Shown piece after piece: positions 24,273 to 34,523 of a DNA stretch of 64,000 nt; the stretch's first letter is position 1, and each line of letters starts with the position of its first letter. Under the pieces are notes generated by a model that did not search any database, was not told the origin of the DNA, and saw nothing but the letters and a program-made list of their open reading frames with translations. Source of the stretch: Diploscapter coronatus (Eukaryota > Nematoda > Chromadorea > Rhabditida > Rhabditidae). Both the position numbers and the translations under genes were made by a program. Where the stretch lies: assembly GCA_964036155.1 (NCBI GenBank), contig OZ038423.1, positions 45,027,249-45,091,248 on the forward strand, given 5' to 3'.

Positions 24273-25693
24273 TCACCTTCTGCCCGGACTCCTGGGCGTT
24301 TCCGTGAGTCCTTCCAAGTACTTGGCGACATCGTCTTTCAGGGGCGGATCAGGCACTTCCCACGAATTCTCGACAGGGTTCTCGATGCGTGCGTTACACA
24401 GCGGACATTTGAATTGAGGACGATACTCGACGAGCTGAGAAATACACGCAAGGCAAAACGAATGGAGGCAAGGTAAGAGGATCTGAAATTTATTATTATT
24501 TTTTTAATTTACAGGAAATATTTTTTCTTTCTACATTTATATATAGAAGATATTCTAGAACATATACTTTTCATTAGAATAAGACTTTTCAGGTTTAATT
24601 ATTGCTTCAGAATTCCGAAAAAGTTAATAAGTTTTAGGCTGATTTTTATATTAATTTTTTTTTTAATTTAGAGAATATGGATACCTCATTCGTATTGTCC
24701 ATGCAAATACAGCATTGCCCGTCGACTGATCCATCACCCAGAATCTCGATGCTCCTCGCCATCAGGTCGTCGTTCGTGCTTTGCATCGCCTTCTGAATCT
24801 TCGATGTCAACTTTTTTGGATTACGGTAATTGCAAGACAACAAGATTTATGAGATAGTGGAAAATTTGTATTTTTTTTTTAAAATTTCTCAATGTCTAAA
24901 AATGTACATGCATAGAATAGGCATTCATGAATTCGTCCAGAGAAAGGTCTTTTTGAGCGACGGCGCAACTCGTTTGGGAGTTGATCTGGAAATTAAAGAA
25001 TTTTTCTGGAACAAGCTTATTTTGTTCTAGACCATAGAGAATAGGTTCTATATCGGCAATTATTATATGCGGAGTTTTTCCACACTATTTCTTTCAAATT
25101 TCATCCTCCTGTCTATCCCTAACTATAGAACTCCGCCACTTAGTAATTGCCTTCTATATCAGAAAGAGTCAATTCTAGGGCATAAAAAGTAGATTCGAGG
25201 TCATAAATATGTTCTATTATAACATTTTTATTTTGAGTTTAGAATGAAATATTCTAAATTCTAGAATTTTACCTTGAAACACCGTATCCTCAGCCGTTGC
25301 TTCCAGAACACCCCGTCTACGTCGTTCTTGTTGATTGCGAAGCAGAGGTATTCGCCTTGGTCGTTCGCGTTCCGGAAACATCTGAAAACATGAAATTGCT
25401 TTCCGGAACATCAATAAAAAAGAATTTGTTCTGGAATATCAAGAAAAATCATCTCTTAGAGCTTAAATAAAGGTATAATTATTTTGTGAAGCATCAGTAA
25501 AAGATATTTTTTTCTGAAAAATATAAATAATAAAAATGCTCAGAAAATGAAATATTAAAAAATAAAACCTCTTATTCATCTCTCGAATACAGTTGAGGAA
25601 TTCGGCGAACGATATATCGGTCCGTGAAGCTTCCTTCGTCTTCGACTTTTCCAGGAACTCAGCAACGTTCTGGACCAGCGGTAAATTTCCCAT
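24273..25693 (-). CDS. RNF141-like RING-finger E3 ubiquitin ligase
   Basis: Exons 25693-25569, 25381-25273, 24985-24908, 24810-24685 and 24482-24273 encode about 215 residues (human RNF141 is 230). The C-terminal RING has the C3HC4 pattern: CCICMD, CLHSFCLAC and CPLC. It is followed by the RNF141 signature ENSWEVPDPPLKDDVAKYL. The N-terminus MGNLP has Gly2, fitting the N-myristoylation seen in this family, and the middle (FWKQRLRIRCFK, SLDEFMNAYSMH) aligns with RNF141. As a RING protein it should recruit E2 enzymes; the substrate is unknown. The acceptor of exon 4 is ambiguous (several in-phase AG sites around 24790-24811). It lies 525 bp downstream of the enoyl-CoA isomerase gene on the same strand. 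Confidence 0.9.
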
Positions 25694-26217
25694 TCTAGAA
25701 TAGGATATTTTAATTCCAGAACAAATAGAGTAATCAGGAAAAATGCGTATGATAAGAATTAGAAAAAAAAATCAGATTCAGGAAAAGATACGATATAAGA
25801 TATGAATATGTTGATGATTAGAATTAATACAAATATATTCATTTTAAAGGAAAGGCACGATATGGTAATGGAATTTTAATGATAAGAATTTGTCAAATCG
25901 ATAGCTTGTCACAAATGATAAGATATTCCATGATATCGACATATTTGGAAATGACTAATTAATTATTAATACAAAAAATCGAGAGACATTGAAGAATTTC
26001 ACAATAAACACATGTTCCAGTAGTATTTTCATGCAACGAAATTGCGTGAGAGTGGTAAGAGTAAAAATCGAGAGGGTCAAAATGCACTTTATTTCTGGCC
26101 TACAGTAATCATTAGTTTTTAATTGGCATAAAGTTAAACATAACGAAATATGTAATAATTTATCGTAAAATGATTAAAATACATTTAGGAGTAGTATATT
26201 CTTGAGAAATTTGAAGT
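25694..26217. other. Intergenic between RING gene and enoyl-CoA isomerase gene
   Basis: 524 bp of AT-rich sequence with no coding signal. Length is compatible with either a separate promoter or a long operon spacer. Confidence 0.5.
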
Positions 26218-27733
26218 TCACATTTTACTCTTTTTGTTGAATCTGGTCATGATTCTCTCGATAGTCTGCTCGTTTTGCATTAAATCGATGATGTTCTAAA
26301 TTTAAATATCGTATTTTTACTAGACGCTTCTCATATATAAATATAGAAGACCCGGGTCTGCTATTATTTATTAGAAAATAATAGTATAAGATCCACCCAC
26401 GTCGTGTTCAATTTTGTTGACGTGCATTAGTTTTCCGATCTCTTCTTCACTTCTCATTAGACGCTTCGTGGTTTTCATGCTCTAAATAGAAAATAAGTAG
26501 ATATGCTCTTAAAATCTGCTTCACTGCTGAATATGACGATATATCGTTAATATTTAGCGCTAGAGCATATTTTTAGCTTTTATGAATGTATTTTTACCAG
26601 AGGCGACAGTTCCTTCCATCTATTCAAGATCTCCGTAGTTTCCTGCTCGAACTTATCGTGGGGTATGATCTAAATCGTAAATGATATTGTCGGGTTTTTA
26701 AATGTGACGTCAAATACCTTGGTCACCATCCCAAACCCATGCGCTTCCTGGGCGGGTACCTTCTCAGAGAACAATGCCAGTTTTGCCGCTGCGGCATATC
26801 CGAAACTTCTCGGGAAAATGTAAGAACTGCATCCTTCAGCACATAGTCCGATTACGGAGAATGGACAGTAAAAGTAGGCCTGAAATGGCAGTAATCTTGA
26901 AAAGAAAATCGTTAAAATTACAGGAACATTGGTGTTGTTGATGGCCGCGATAACTTGAGACAAAATCAACGATGCGCAAATTTGAATATGTAAAGTGTGC
27001 GTTGTGTAATGTAAAATTGTCGTCAAAGCCAGTCCAAAATTCGATAAATTGTCGTCGATTCGTTTGCAAATAATGCGATAATTCCATGCATCAAATTTCG
27101 TCCCTTTTATTTTGTCTCAAGTTATCGGCCATAGGCAATAAAAGCGAGAAAATTACAGTAATGTCGAAAAAACAAAGTTCATAAATCTACCGTGTCCGAT
27201 GCTAGGATTGCATCGCAAAGGCCCAGACAAGTCACCCCGACGCCTACCGCTGGACCATTGACCAAAGCCACGATAGGCTTCGAGTGAACGATCATAGCGT
27301 CAATCCAATGCTTGAAGTTCGCGTAATTCCCCTTTTCCGGCCTAAAATTTTCGGATTGTTTCTTAGAGTTACGATATTTGTCTTGCATTCCACCGCCCAT
27401 CATAGCTTCAGCCGAAAAATCAGCCCCAGCGGTAAACAGCTTGCCATTACCTAGAATAATAGTGACTTTTGAAAATTTGAATCTTGAGAATTATTAACAA
27501 CGCCACAGACCCGAAAAATTTTTGGAAACATACCGGTGAGTACGGTAATTGCCGACTCCGGATCTTCATCAGCATCGTAAAAAGCCTTGGTGATTTGAAC
27601 CATCATCTAAACATATCGTCTATTTTGGACGGTTGAAAAATACAACCTCTTGAGTTAAACCATTGAGTTTATCAGGCCGATTAAAGATAATCCAAAATAA
27701 CTTGCCATCCTTCCTTGTTTCGATGTGGGGCAT
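26218..27733 (-). CDS. Peroxisomal enoyl-CoA delta-isomerase (ECI2/PECI-like, crotonase fold)
   Basis: Exons 27733-27647, 27606-27534, 27450-27191, 26879-26718, 26669-26598, 26481-26401 and 26295-26218 encode 270 residues. Crotonase features: NRPDKLNGLT near the start, the oxyanion-hole segment TGNGKLFTAGADFSA, HSKPIVALVNGPAVGVGV, and CAEGCSSYIFPR, where the Glu matches the catalytic acid of ECI2. Later come AAAAKLALFSEKVPAQEA and GFGMVTKV. The protein ends KKSKM; SKM is an accepted variant of the type 1 peroxisomal targeting signal. It should shift 3-enoyl-CoA double bonds to 2-trans during unsaturated fatty acid oxidation. Unlike human ECI2 it has no acyl-CoA-binding domain ahead of the catalytic part. 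It shares a 533-bp divergent promoter region with the MINDY gene. Confidence 0.9.
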
Positions 27734-28266
27734 CTTTCTAAAAATATTGTAAAATTTAGAAATAGCGATTTTAAGAATTGCAAAATGAATGATATCTTTT
27801 TTCGGTTATCAACGGTCAAACCAAACTGTTAAACTGGACTACACTAATAGGCTATATTGTAGTCTCGCATCAATTTCGAAAAAAATTTGAATTGAGAAGA
27901 TTCAAAACATGTATCTTTAAATAAGATGTTTGTTTAAAAAATCAGATGAAATTTAGATTTGCAATTAAAAATGTTGCTAAAGTGAAATTTAAATGTTTAG
28001 CTTGAAAACATTATTGAAAAATCAATTGTTAAAATTTACTGTCTTGTGTAGGTTATATCAGTATGATTTTGTCACCTATCCAAAATATTTGCCAATCTAT
28101 CCAAAACCTTTACTATTTTCATACTTTTCCACACTTCTCGATTTATCGAAACATCCTACGTTTACGCATTCTTGTTGTTTACAAAACAGCCTCGTTTTGT
28201 AAAATTCTTGCTTTCTTGTTTACATTTTTAATTTTTGGTGAAAATTAGCACATTTCAGAAGTAGTC
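27734..28266. promoter_or_regulatory. Divergent intergenic region between the isomerase and MINDY genes
   Basis: The two genes point away from each other across 533 bp, so promoters of both should lie here. I cannot identify specific elements; the stretch at 28060-28200 is pyrimidine-rich on the plus strand. Confidence 0.45.
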
Positions 28267-31200
28267 ATGTCTGAAGAATCGCCCAAGCCTGGAGACACTG
28301 AAGAGAAGGGGAGCTCTGTCAAGGAGGAGCTTTGTGAGAAGGTAGATTTCAAAATGTTGAAAGATGGAGTGATAAAATGGATTAAATATCGCAGTTTCAA
28401 TTTTCAAGTTAATTTTTTACTACATTTTTATCTTCAAATTGATGAAATTTCCGAAAAAAAAGTTGCTATATGCTGAAAGATAGGAAGATAAAACGTATTG
28501 GATATCAAAAATGAAATTTCAGGTCGTGACGAGTATTTCCGAGGTGGAATATACCGAGAAGGATGCGATATCTCCCGGACAGGATGACGAGTATTCCGTC
28601 GAAGAACCTGATGAAGAGAAAAAGGAAGATTATGGTAGCTCTGAACGCCCTGAAGACGGTGGTGACAATATTGACGTGGAAAAAATTGAGGAAATCAGGT
28701 TGGAGTTTGCTTGAAAAACTCACTATCACTACATGAGCTATTTCCCTTTTCACGGTATAAGCAACGGGCGAGAAAAAATAGCGCACCAAATGAGAAGGCG
28801 CCGATTTTCCTCTTTTTCTCCCTTTAACGAGGGAACAACCGTAATCGTCGCTATATCAATGGTCAATTACTGATTTATAATGAATGTTATGAGGAATTTT
28901 GTCTCTCGCTGAGAGACACAGAAAAGGGAGCTATGTAACGTAATGACTATTCAAAAGAAGACACCCTGAATATTATTTTAGTAGGTGTATTAGAAAAATC
29001 TTATTTTTGGGTTTTTAAGTTTAAATTTCAAATATTTTTAAGATAAAATATTCGATTTCAGTTGCGAGTTTATCGAGATCATTGGAAAGCCTGACTCTGA
29101 GGTAAAAGCCGAAGAGACCCTGCCGATCGTCACCTTCCCCTCCGCGATCGACCTCGAGAACATGAATGTGGTGGGTCTTGTATTTTTCATAAGGGGGTTT
29201 TTTTAATTTTAGACTACTGTAGCTTTTTACAAGACTCGTTTTAAAGTTTAAATCAAGATTTCTTTAATCTGAAAATCGCTGTAATTTTTAGACCTTTAAT
29301 TCGATTAAAAGTTCTGGTTTTGTATTTTGACAATTTTTGACGATGACTAATTTTTATGTGATTTTCGAGTTTAATTGAAGCTATAGTTTCTTTTTTTTAT
29401 TTTAATAAAAAACCTTTATTTCAAATATTATTGTATTTATTACAGGACTCCCCGACTGCATCTATTCCGCCGACCACGATTCTGGCTCCTGAAGCCTCGA
29501 AGACCCAAGAGACTCCTCAGGTTCCCGAAACCTCCGCACCGAGTTCCTCGAGCCGAGCTGAGGCGGGAAGCTCGTCCACCAAAGCGACCGATGTTTTCAA
29601 GGTATTTTTCTCTTATTATTTTAATTTTCTCCAAGGTTAATTTCTTTTTTTTTCAAATATTTTCTTACTTTTTCAAATTTTTAGCTGAAATCCATCAAAT
29701 TCGGCCCCCTGACGTACAAGATCGTCACTCAGAATGCGAACGGCCCCTGTCCGCTGGTCTCTATCATCAATGCACTGATTATCAAGGTGGGAAAATTGAA
29801 TTTTTAAAGTTTTCAAAAGTTTTAATCCAGGTTCCTGAAACTTCATTTTCTAGGGAATAAGTTTCCGAAACTTTTTTGACAGCAATGATAAGTCGAGAGA
29901 ATTATATTGAATTTTTGGAAGCTTTATGTTTTAGAAATTTGTATTATCAATGATGAGTTTAGGGTAAGTATATTGAGTTAGCAAGAATTTAATTTTCGAA
30001 CTTTAGACTTGAAATCAACGGTAAATTCAGGGAAAGCTCTCCGAGATCGAGGATAGATCGGTGATTTCTCGCGATCAACTCGTGCAAGTCTTGGCCGGAC
30101 ATTTGCTGTCCGCAAAGCCAAAGAACCTGACCGCCGAACAAGACGCAAATTGGAGCAAGAATCTCGAAGACGTCATCAATTTGCTGCCCCAGATTTGCAA
30201 TGGATTGGATGTCAATGTCAGGTAGAATTTTAGGATAGATGGTAGAACTTTTGACTGCAAGTGCCTTTATTCCAAAGCTAGAGAATGCATAAGTAGCATT
30301 TGGAATAAAGGTACTCGCAGCCAGGACTTGCGCTAGGTTTTTCTTTGACTTAGTCAAGTCTCACCTTGGTTTCTTTAGATTCCGCAACACCTCGGACTTC
30401 GAGTTCACCCCGGCCTTAGCCCTGTTCGACCTGGTCGGACTCGACCTCTACCACGGATGGGTCGTTGACCCTCAGCAGGTAAGGCCTAAATTTGACGCCA
30501 AAAGAATTCCGTGTACAACTTCAGAGACTTCTTGCCGATCTGATTGATGCCTTGACCTACAACCAACTGGTAGAGAAGATTTGCAACGACCAGGACCCGA
30601 ATATCGCACTCTACAGAGAGTTTTTTGATTGTGAGTTTGTTCGTTTGTTTTTGCTCCTAAAGCTTGTCTCTGACTTTAAGGCTCGTTTTTACTTGCCTTT
30701 GTTTTCAGCCTCTCTGTCCCAACTGACTTTCCACGGACTCGCCTCTCTGGCTGAGACTCTGAAAGACGGCGAAATCGCGGTGCTGTTCAGAAACAATCAC
30801 TTCCACACCCTCATGAAGAGAGAGGTTTGTTTTTTCAAAGGAAAAAGGTTAAAATCGGACTATAGTTCCTAAACTTGACAATCTTTATTTTGAAATTATA
30901 CATATTTCTATGGAAAATCATCTTACCTCCAAGTTTGCACATTTTTATTTCAACAAGATATAGAGGGTTATTTTTATTTTCAAAAGCAAACAATCTCTAT
31001 TTCTAATTAGAACTGTTTGCCTTTGATTCAAGCATTCAAACAAGTTTGTTTCCAGAGCGAGCTGTTCTGTCTGGTGACGGACGAAGGTCTGAACGAGCTG
31101 CCGATCGTGTGGGAGTCGCTGGATGTGGGCGGAGATTCCGTGTTCATGACAGGAGACTTCAACATCTTCAAACAGGCATTCTTTTAGAGCTATTCTTATC

Positions 31201-31873
31201 ATTTATTGAGTACTTCCTTATCAATGGCAAAATCTTATTGGTATCTCCAATTTCTGTTGAACCTAATCAGTGACATAAAGGTCTCTTATCACTCAACAAT
31301 TGTCCTATCATATCTTTTTTATCTTTTCTTTTGATAAAATCACAATTTCAGGTTGATAGTGAAAAGACGTCGGTGAGCATTCCCGAAGAAGCTACAGAGG
31401 CCGATAAGATGGCAGAGCGAATTCAACAGCAAGAGAGAAGAGAAACGGAGGAGGCAGAGTAAGGACTTATAATCTCTAATCACACGTCAAAACACAGATT
31501 TAGAAAGCCGTCTGAGATATAATCCTCAATTATCATATGATAGTGATAAAGAATAGACCCAAAAACCATATGATATACAATTTTATCAAATTTCTTATCA
31601 CATGATAAAGCGTAGTCATGAAGAACATACGATATATAAAATAATTCAGCTACCGAATAGCCCTTCAACTTCAGCAGGAAGAGGACATCGAGACGGAAAG
31701 GATGATGGCCGCTCAAGTCGCCAATCAACAGGCTCAGGGAACAAACCAGCCTCCGAGGCAGCCGCCCACTGGAAATCCGGGCGATTATCAGCAGAAAAAG
31801 AAGCAGAATGTAAGGGCGTTTTTTTTTTTAATTTATTAATTTAATTTATAATTTTCAGTGCACCATTTCGTAA
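28267..31873 (+). CDS. MINDY1/2-like: MINDY-family (FAM63) K48-ubiquitin deubiquitinase
   Basis: Thirteen exons (28267-28341, 28523-28698, 29062-29170, 29446-29601, 29685-29786, 30031-30221, 30379-30478, 30525-30630, 30709-30824, 31056-31175, 31352-31458, 31650-31809, 31859-31873) give 510 residues. An acidic, Ser-rich N-terminal half precedes the catalytic domain, which begins SIKFGPLTYKIVTQNANGPCPL (broken here by an intron upstream; Cys in GPCPL is the nucleophile). The catalytic His lies in FRNNHFHTL. FFDSSLSQLTFHGL, ELFCLVTDEG and WESLDVGGDSVF also match the family. A ubiquitin-interacting helix DYRIALQLQQEE follows. The last four residues, CTIS, fit a CAAX prenylation box. MINDY enzymes trim long K48-linked ubiquitin chains. 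The intron after 31175 must use a GC donor (CAG|GCATTC); otherwise the frame stops at 31187. Confidence 0.92.
30249..30327. ncRNA. miRNA-like hairpin in a MINDY intron (candidate)
   Basis: Inside the 157-bp intron 30222-30378, 30257-30276 pairs with 30299-30318: 20 positions with one mismatch (A/C) and one G-U pair. Pairing continues outward (30249-30256 against 30319-30326, with one mismatch and wobbles), and an inner stem GCTA/TAGC closes a loop of about 13 bases. Size and shape fit an animal pre-miRNA of about 75 nt. Expression is not shown by the sequence; it could instead be a tiny inverted-repeat transposon remnant. Confidence 0.4.
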
Positions 31874-32867
31874 GGCAGGCCGTATTAACTTTATTTCTCC
31901 AGCTTCATTTAAACTCACTCTAATCTTTTATCCTGCCGGCTCTAAAAATATTCTCTCATGTTCGTGCCTTATAATAATTATCAGCACGAGTAGGGCTCTG
32001 AATATGTACTCCTAAATACTGCTCTAATTTTCTAAGCTTTGAAAATTTTCCTCCTAAAAATGCTTACTTTCATCCCATAATGGGAAGAGTTAAGAAAGAA
32101 GGGAGAAATAGCATTCGAGAACCAAGTACTCGCGAGCTATTTTCTAATAGTAATTTTTAAGCTTCATGTTCTTAAAGCTGATGAATGAAACTAAGAAGTT
32201 GGTTGAATTTCAGGCAGTTTCTTTATAGTTTGAAAGTTTAGCCAACTTCAACTTAATTTAACGGGCACGCGCTTCGCAAGATAGGCAATTCGTTTCTATA
32301 AAGTACAGGTTTTAATTTTGTATATACCGTATTTTCTCTACTTGAAACCCCCTCGGATTTCTAGATCTACTCATTGCCCAACTCAGACCATCTTGGAAAG
32401 TGTTTTGGCGCATTCTTTAGAGTATTTAGAACATATTTACTTTTGATCGTAAGTTTCTGCGGTCATTAGATGAACAGCTCTATATGACGATGGTTTGAAA
32501 AAGTCGAAGTTTTAAAAACGTTGGGAGGTTGAAAACTAAACACTCCGAGGTTTCTATTAGAGAAAATACTATAAACTGCATCTTTCAAGCTAAGTTTTAT
32601 CTTTTTTATCACTAGAGTTTTAGTAACTTCATTTGAATTTGAGATTTTTTTCGAGTTTTCTTTTTATGAATAGAAATTTGTGATAATTTTATGAAGAGGA
32701 ATTTTATTCTGTGTGGTAATTTAAACTTAACCTAATTGTGATGATGATTTGATGAAAATAAAGTGGTCCATGTTTTAAAAGCTCTAAACATTAGTTTGAA
32801 AATACCCGTAGAAAATTGTAGACTTAAACTCGTTGTGAGATATCAAATTATTCAAAATAGGGTACAC
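31874..32867. other. Convergent 3' intergenic region
   Basis: Lies between the MINDY stop and the stop of the minus-strand membrane protein. Apart from the inverted-repeat element at 32326-32570, no feature is supported. Confidence 0.5.
32326..32570. mobile_element. Non-coding terminal-inverted-repeat element (MITE-like)
   Basis: The ends are inverted copies of about 28-32 bp: 32326-32357 (ACCGTATTTTCTCTACTTGA...) against 32543-32570. The best block, GTATTTTCTCTA at 32329-32340, pairs perfectly with TAGAGAAAATAC at 32558-32569, and GAAACCYCGGA-like blocks follow at both ends. TA dinucleotides flank each end. The 185-bp interior has no ORF. This is the form of a MITE mobilised in trans by a Tc1/mariner-type transposase. 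Confidence 0.6.
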
Positions 32868-34523
32868 TTAAACGTCGCAAGGTTTGACTGAACTTTTTCG
32901 GTATGGTATTGTGGATGAAGTTATTGGTATGGGCACTGGTGCTGGAGAGTTCGGTATGGGGCTTCGGTAGCCGACTGAAACAATGGTCAATGATAAAGCA
33001 TAGACTATAAAATCGTTTTATATAAATCATTGAATATTTAAAGTTCTTACATTGTAGATCGCAAGGTGATGGCGTCCGCACTGAAGGTACCGGACTGTTC
33101 CGATCTTCTTTTTCTTCTTCTATCACTGTTAACCGATCGTCATCCTGGAGGGCTCGAGATTTTGGTGAGGGCAGTAGAGCGATTTGAGACTGGAATTAGC
33201 ATACCTCCAGGTTTTAAGTTTGAAGATCAGCTTTAATTCTATGTTAAATAGCATCATAAACAGAAAAATAGAGTGGTATGGTTTAAAAATTTTCATCATT
33301 TAGATCAATTTGAATCATGTGCTAAGACATAGAACTAGAAACGATTTTTATATCTTAATTTTATTTAAATTATACTTGTTTATGCATCTTCCTCCTTCTA
33401 TGAGCACAGTAGGTGAGAATTCTTTGAGCGATAACGATCATCGTTAGACAGGTAATCAGGAAAAAGAAGGCGAACAGGATAGAGACCAACATAGAAGGGG
33501 TAGTTGATACTTCTGAAAGTCAACAGTATTGTTTTAGGTCTAAGATTATCGGACGTAAATTAATATGACTGAAAATTAGTTTCATTGCTAAATATTAATG
33601 CGACCGTAAATAGAGTTTAGAAATGGAGCAGACTTTTAGATCAAATCAGATACTAAGCCATTGATACCTCGGACATGCATATTATTGCAATACGGTATGA
33701 GCTCGGTGCGGTTGAAGATCGTACTATCGATGAAGCAAGACGATGAATTCTGCCTCTCAGTTACGACACAGGCCTAAAACATAAATCTAAAAATTGCGTG
33801 ACATTAAACTAGCATAATTAATAGTCTGATTAATTTGGACCATTTTTTACTAGGTAAATGAAAAGTCGCTGAATTATTGATGTTTACATGGACTTTCTCT
33901 AATAAAACCGTTAATAAGCGGGATCAACTCGGGATTAATGCATTTATCATCACTCGAAGGGTTTCCGTATAAACAGCTCGGTCACGCAAGAGGCGAAGAG
34001 AATTTTGATGATCTTTTCATGACGTTGTAATTTAAAAGATAATCAAAGATTTAATTCTTGTAAATCAGGATGAAATCTTACTTTCACGAAAAATAAATCC
34101 TTGGCTTGCTCATAGAATTGAACGTTTAAAGTTAGAGGCCAATGTTCAGTGCCGATTTTCCGAGACTGCGAAGTTCGGTCGAATGAGGAGAATTGGGAGA
34201 TCGAACGAACCTCATGCTGAAAACAATAATTTCAGTTGTTCAATCGAAAATTTCTTGAAAATTAAAAAATATTCTCCAATTTTAATGCTATCTTTACTAT
34301 CTCTAACTAGAATTAGCATAAGAAAAGCAAGTATGCCAAATTTGTTTACTTTTATAAGAAGTTATTAGATGAATCGATTAAAAAACAAGGCTTAATCTGA
34401 CTTACAATGATCCGAATAGAGAACTTGGCTGGCGAAGTACAGACGTTGAACTCGGTAGCGACCCGCGCCGCACCAATGTCCGGCAAAGGAACCTCGCAAC
34501 GTGGGAAACACGGTATATGCATG
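32868..34523 (-). CDS. Single-pass membrane protein with unrecognised ectodomain (5' incomplete)
   Basis: Minus-strand exons 34523-34406, 34216-34082, 33773-33668, 33512-33376, 33189-33051 and 32974-32868 join in one phase, giving 247 codons. The N-terminal part is Cys-containing and extracellular-looking (PCFPRCEVPLPDIGAAR, FNVCTSPAKFSIRI, PLTLNVQFYEQAKDLFFVK, ACVVTERQNSSSCFIDS, ELIPYCNN). One strong membrane span follows (MLVSILFAFFFLITCLTMIV), then a basic stop-transfer segment (CAHRRRKMHK) and a cytoplasmic tail rich in Glu, Ser and Pro (LTVIEEEKEDRNSPVPSVRT, then NSPAPVPIPIT). A type I receptor- or ZP-like protein is possible, but no family is recognised. Exon 34523 starts mid-codon, so upstream exons exist and were not found with confidence; 34657-35040 holds weak candidates. 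Confidence 0.7.

Noticed and set aside
24131..24331. Separate small protein overlapping the RING gene end
   Set aside because: It is an antisense-frame continuation within the RING exon and its 3' flank; the RNF141 frame explains the region.
26348..26359. Perfect 12-bp palindrome AGACCCGGGTCT
   Set aside because: It lies in a small intron of the isomerase gene with no other supporting signal; such a palindrome may arise by chance.
33900..34020. Extra exon (IIKILFASCVTELF) in the membrane protein gene
   Set aside because: The flanking exons join in phase without it, and it lacks a good donor and acceptor.
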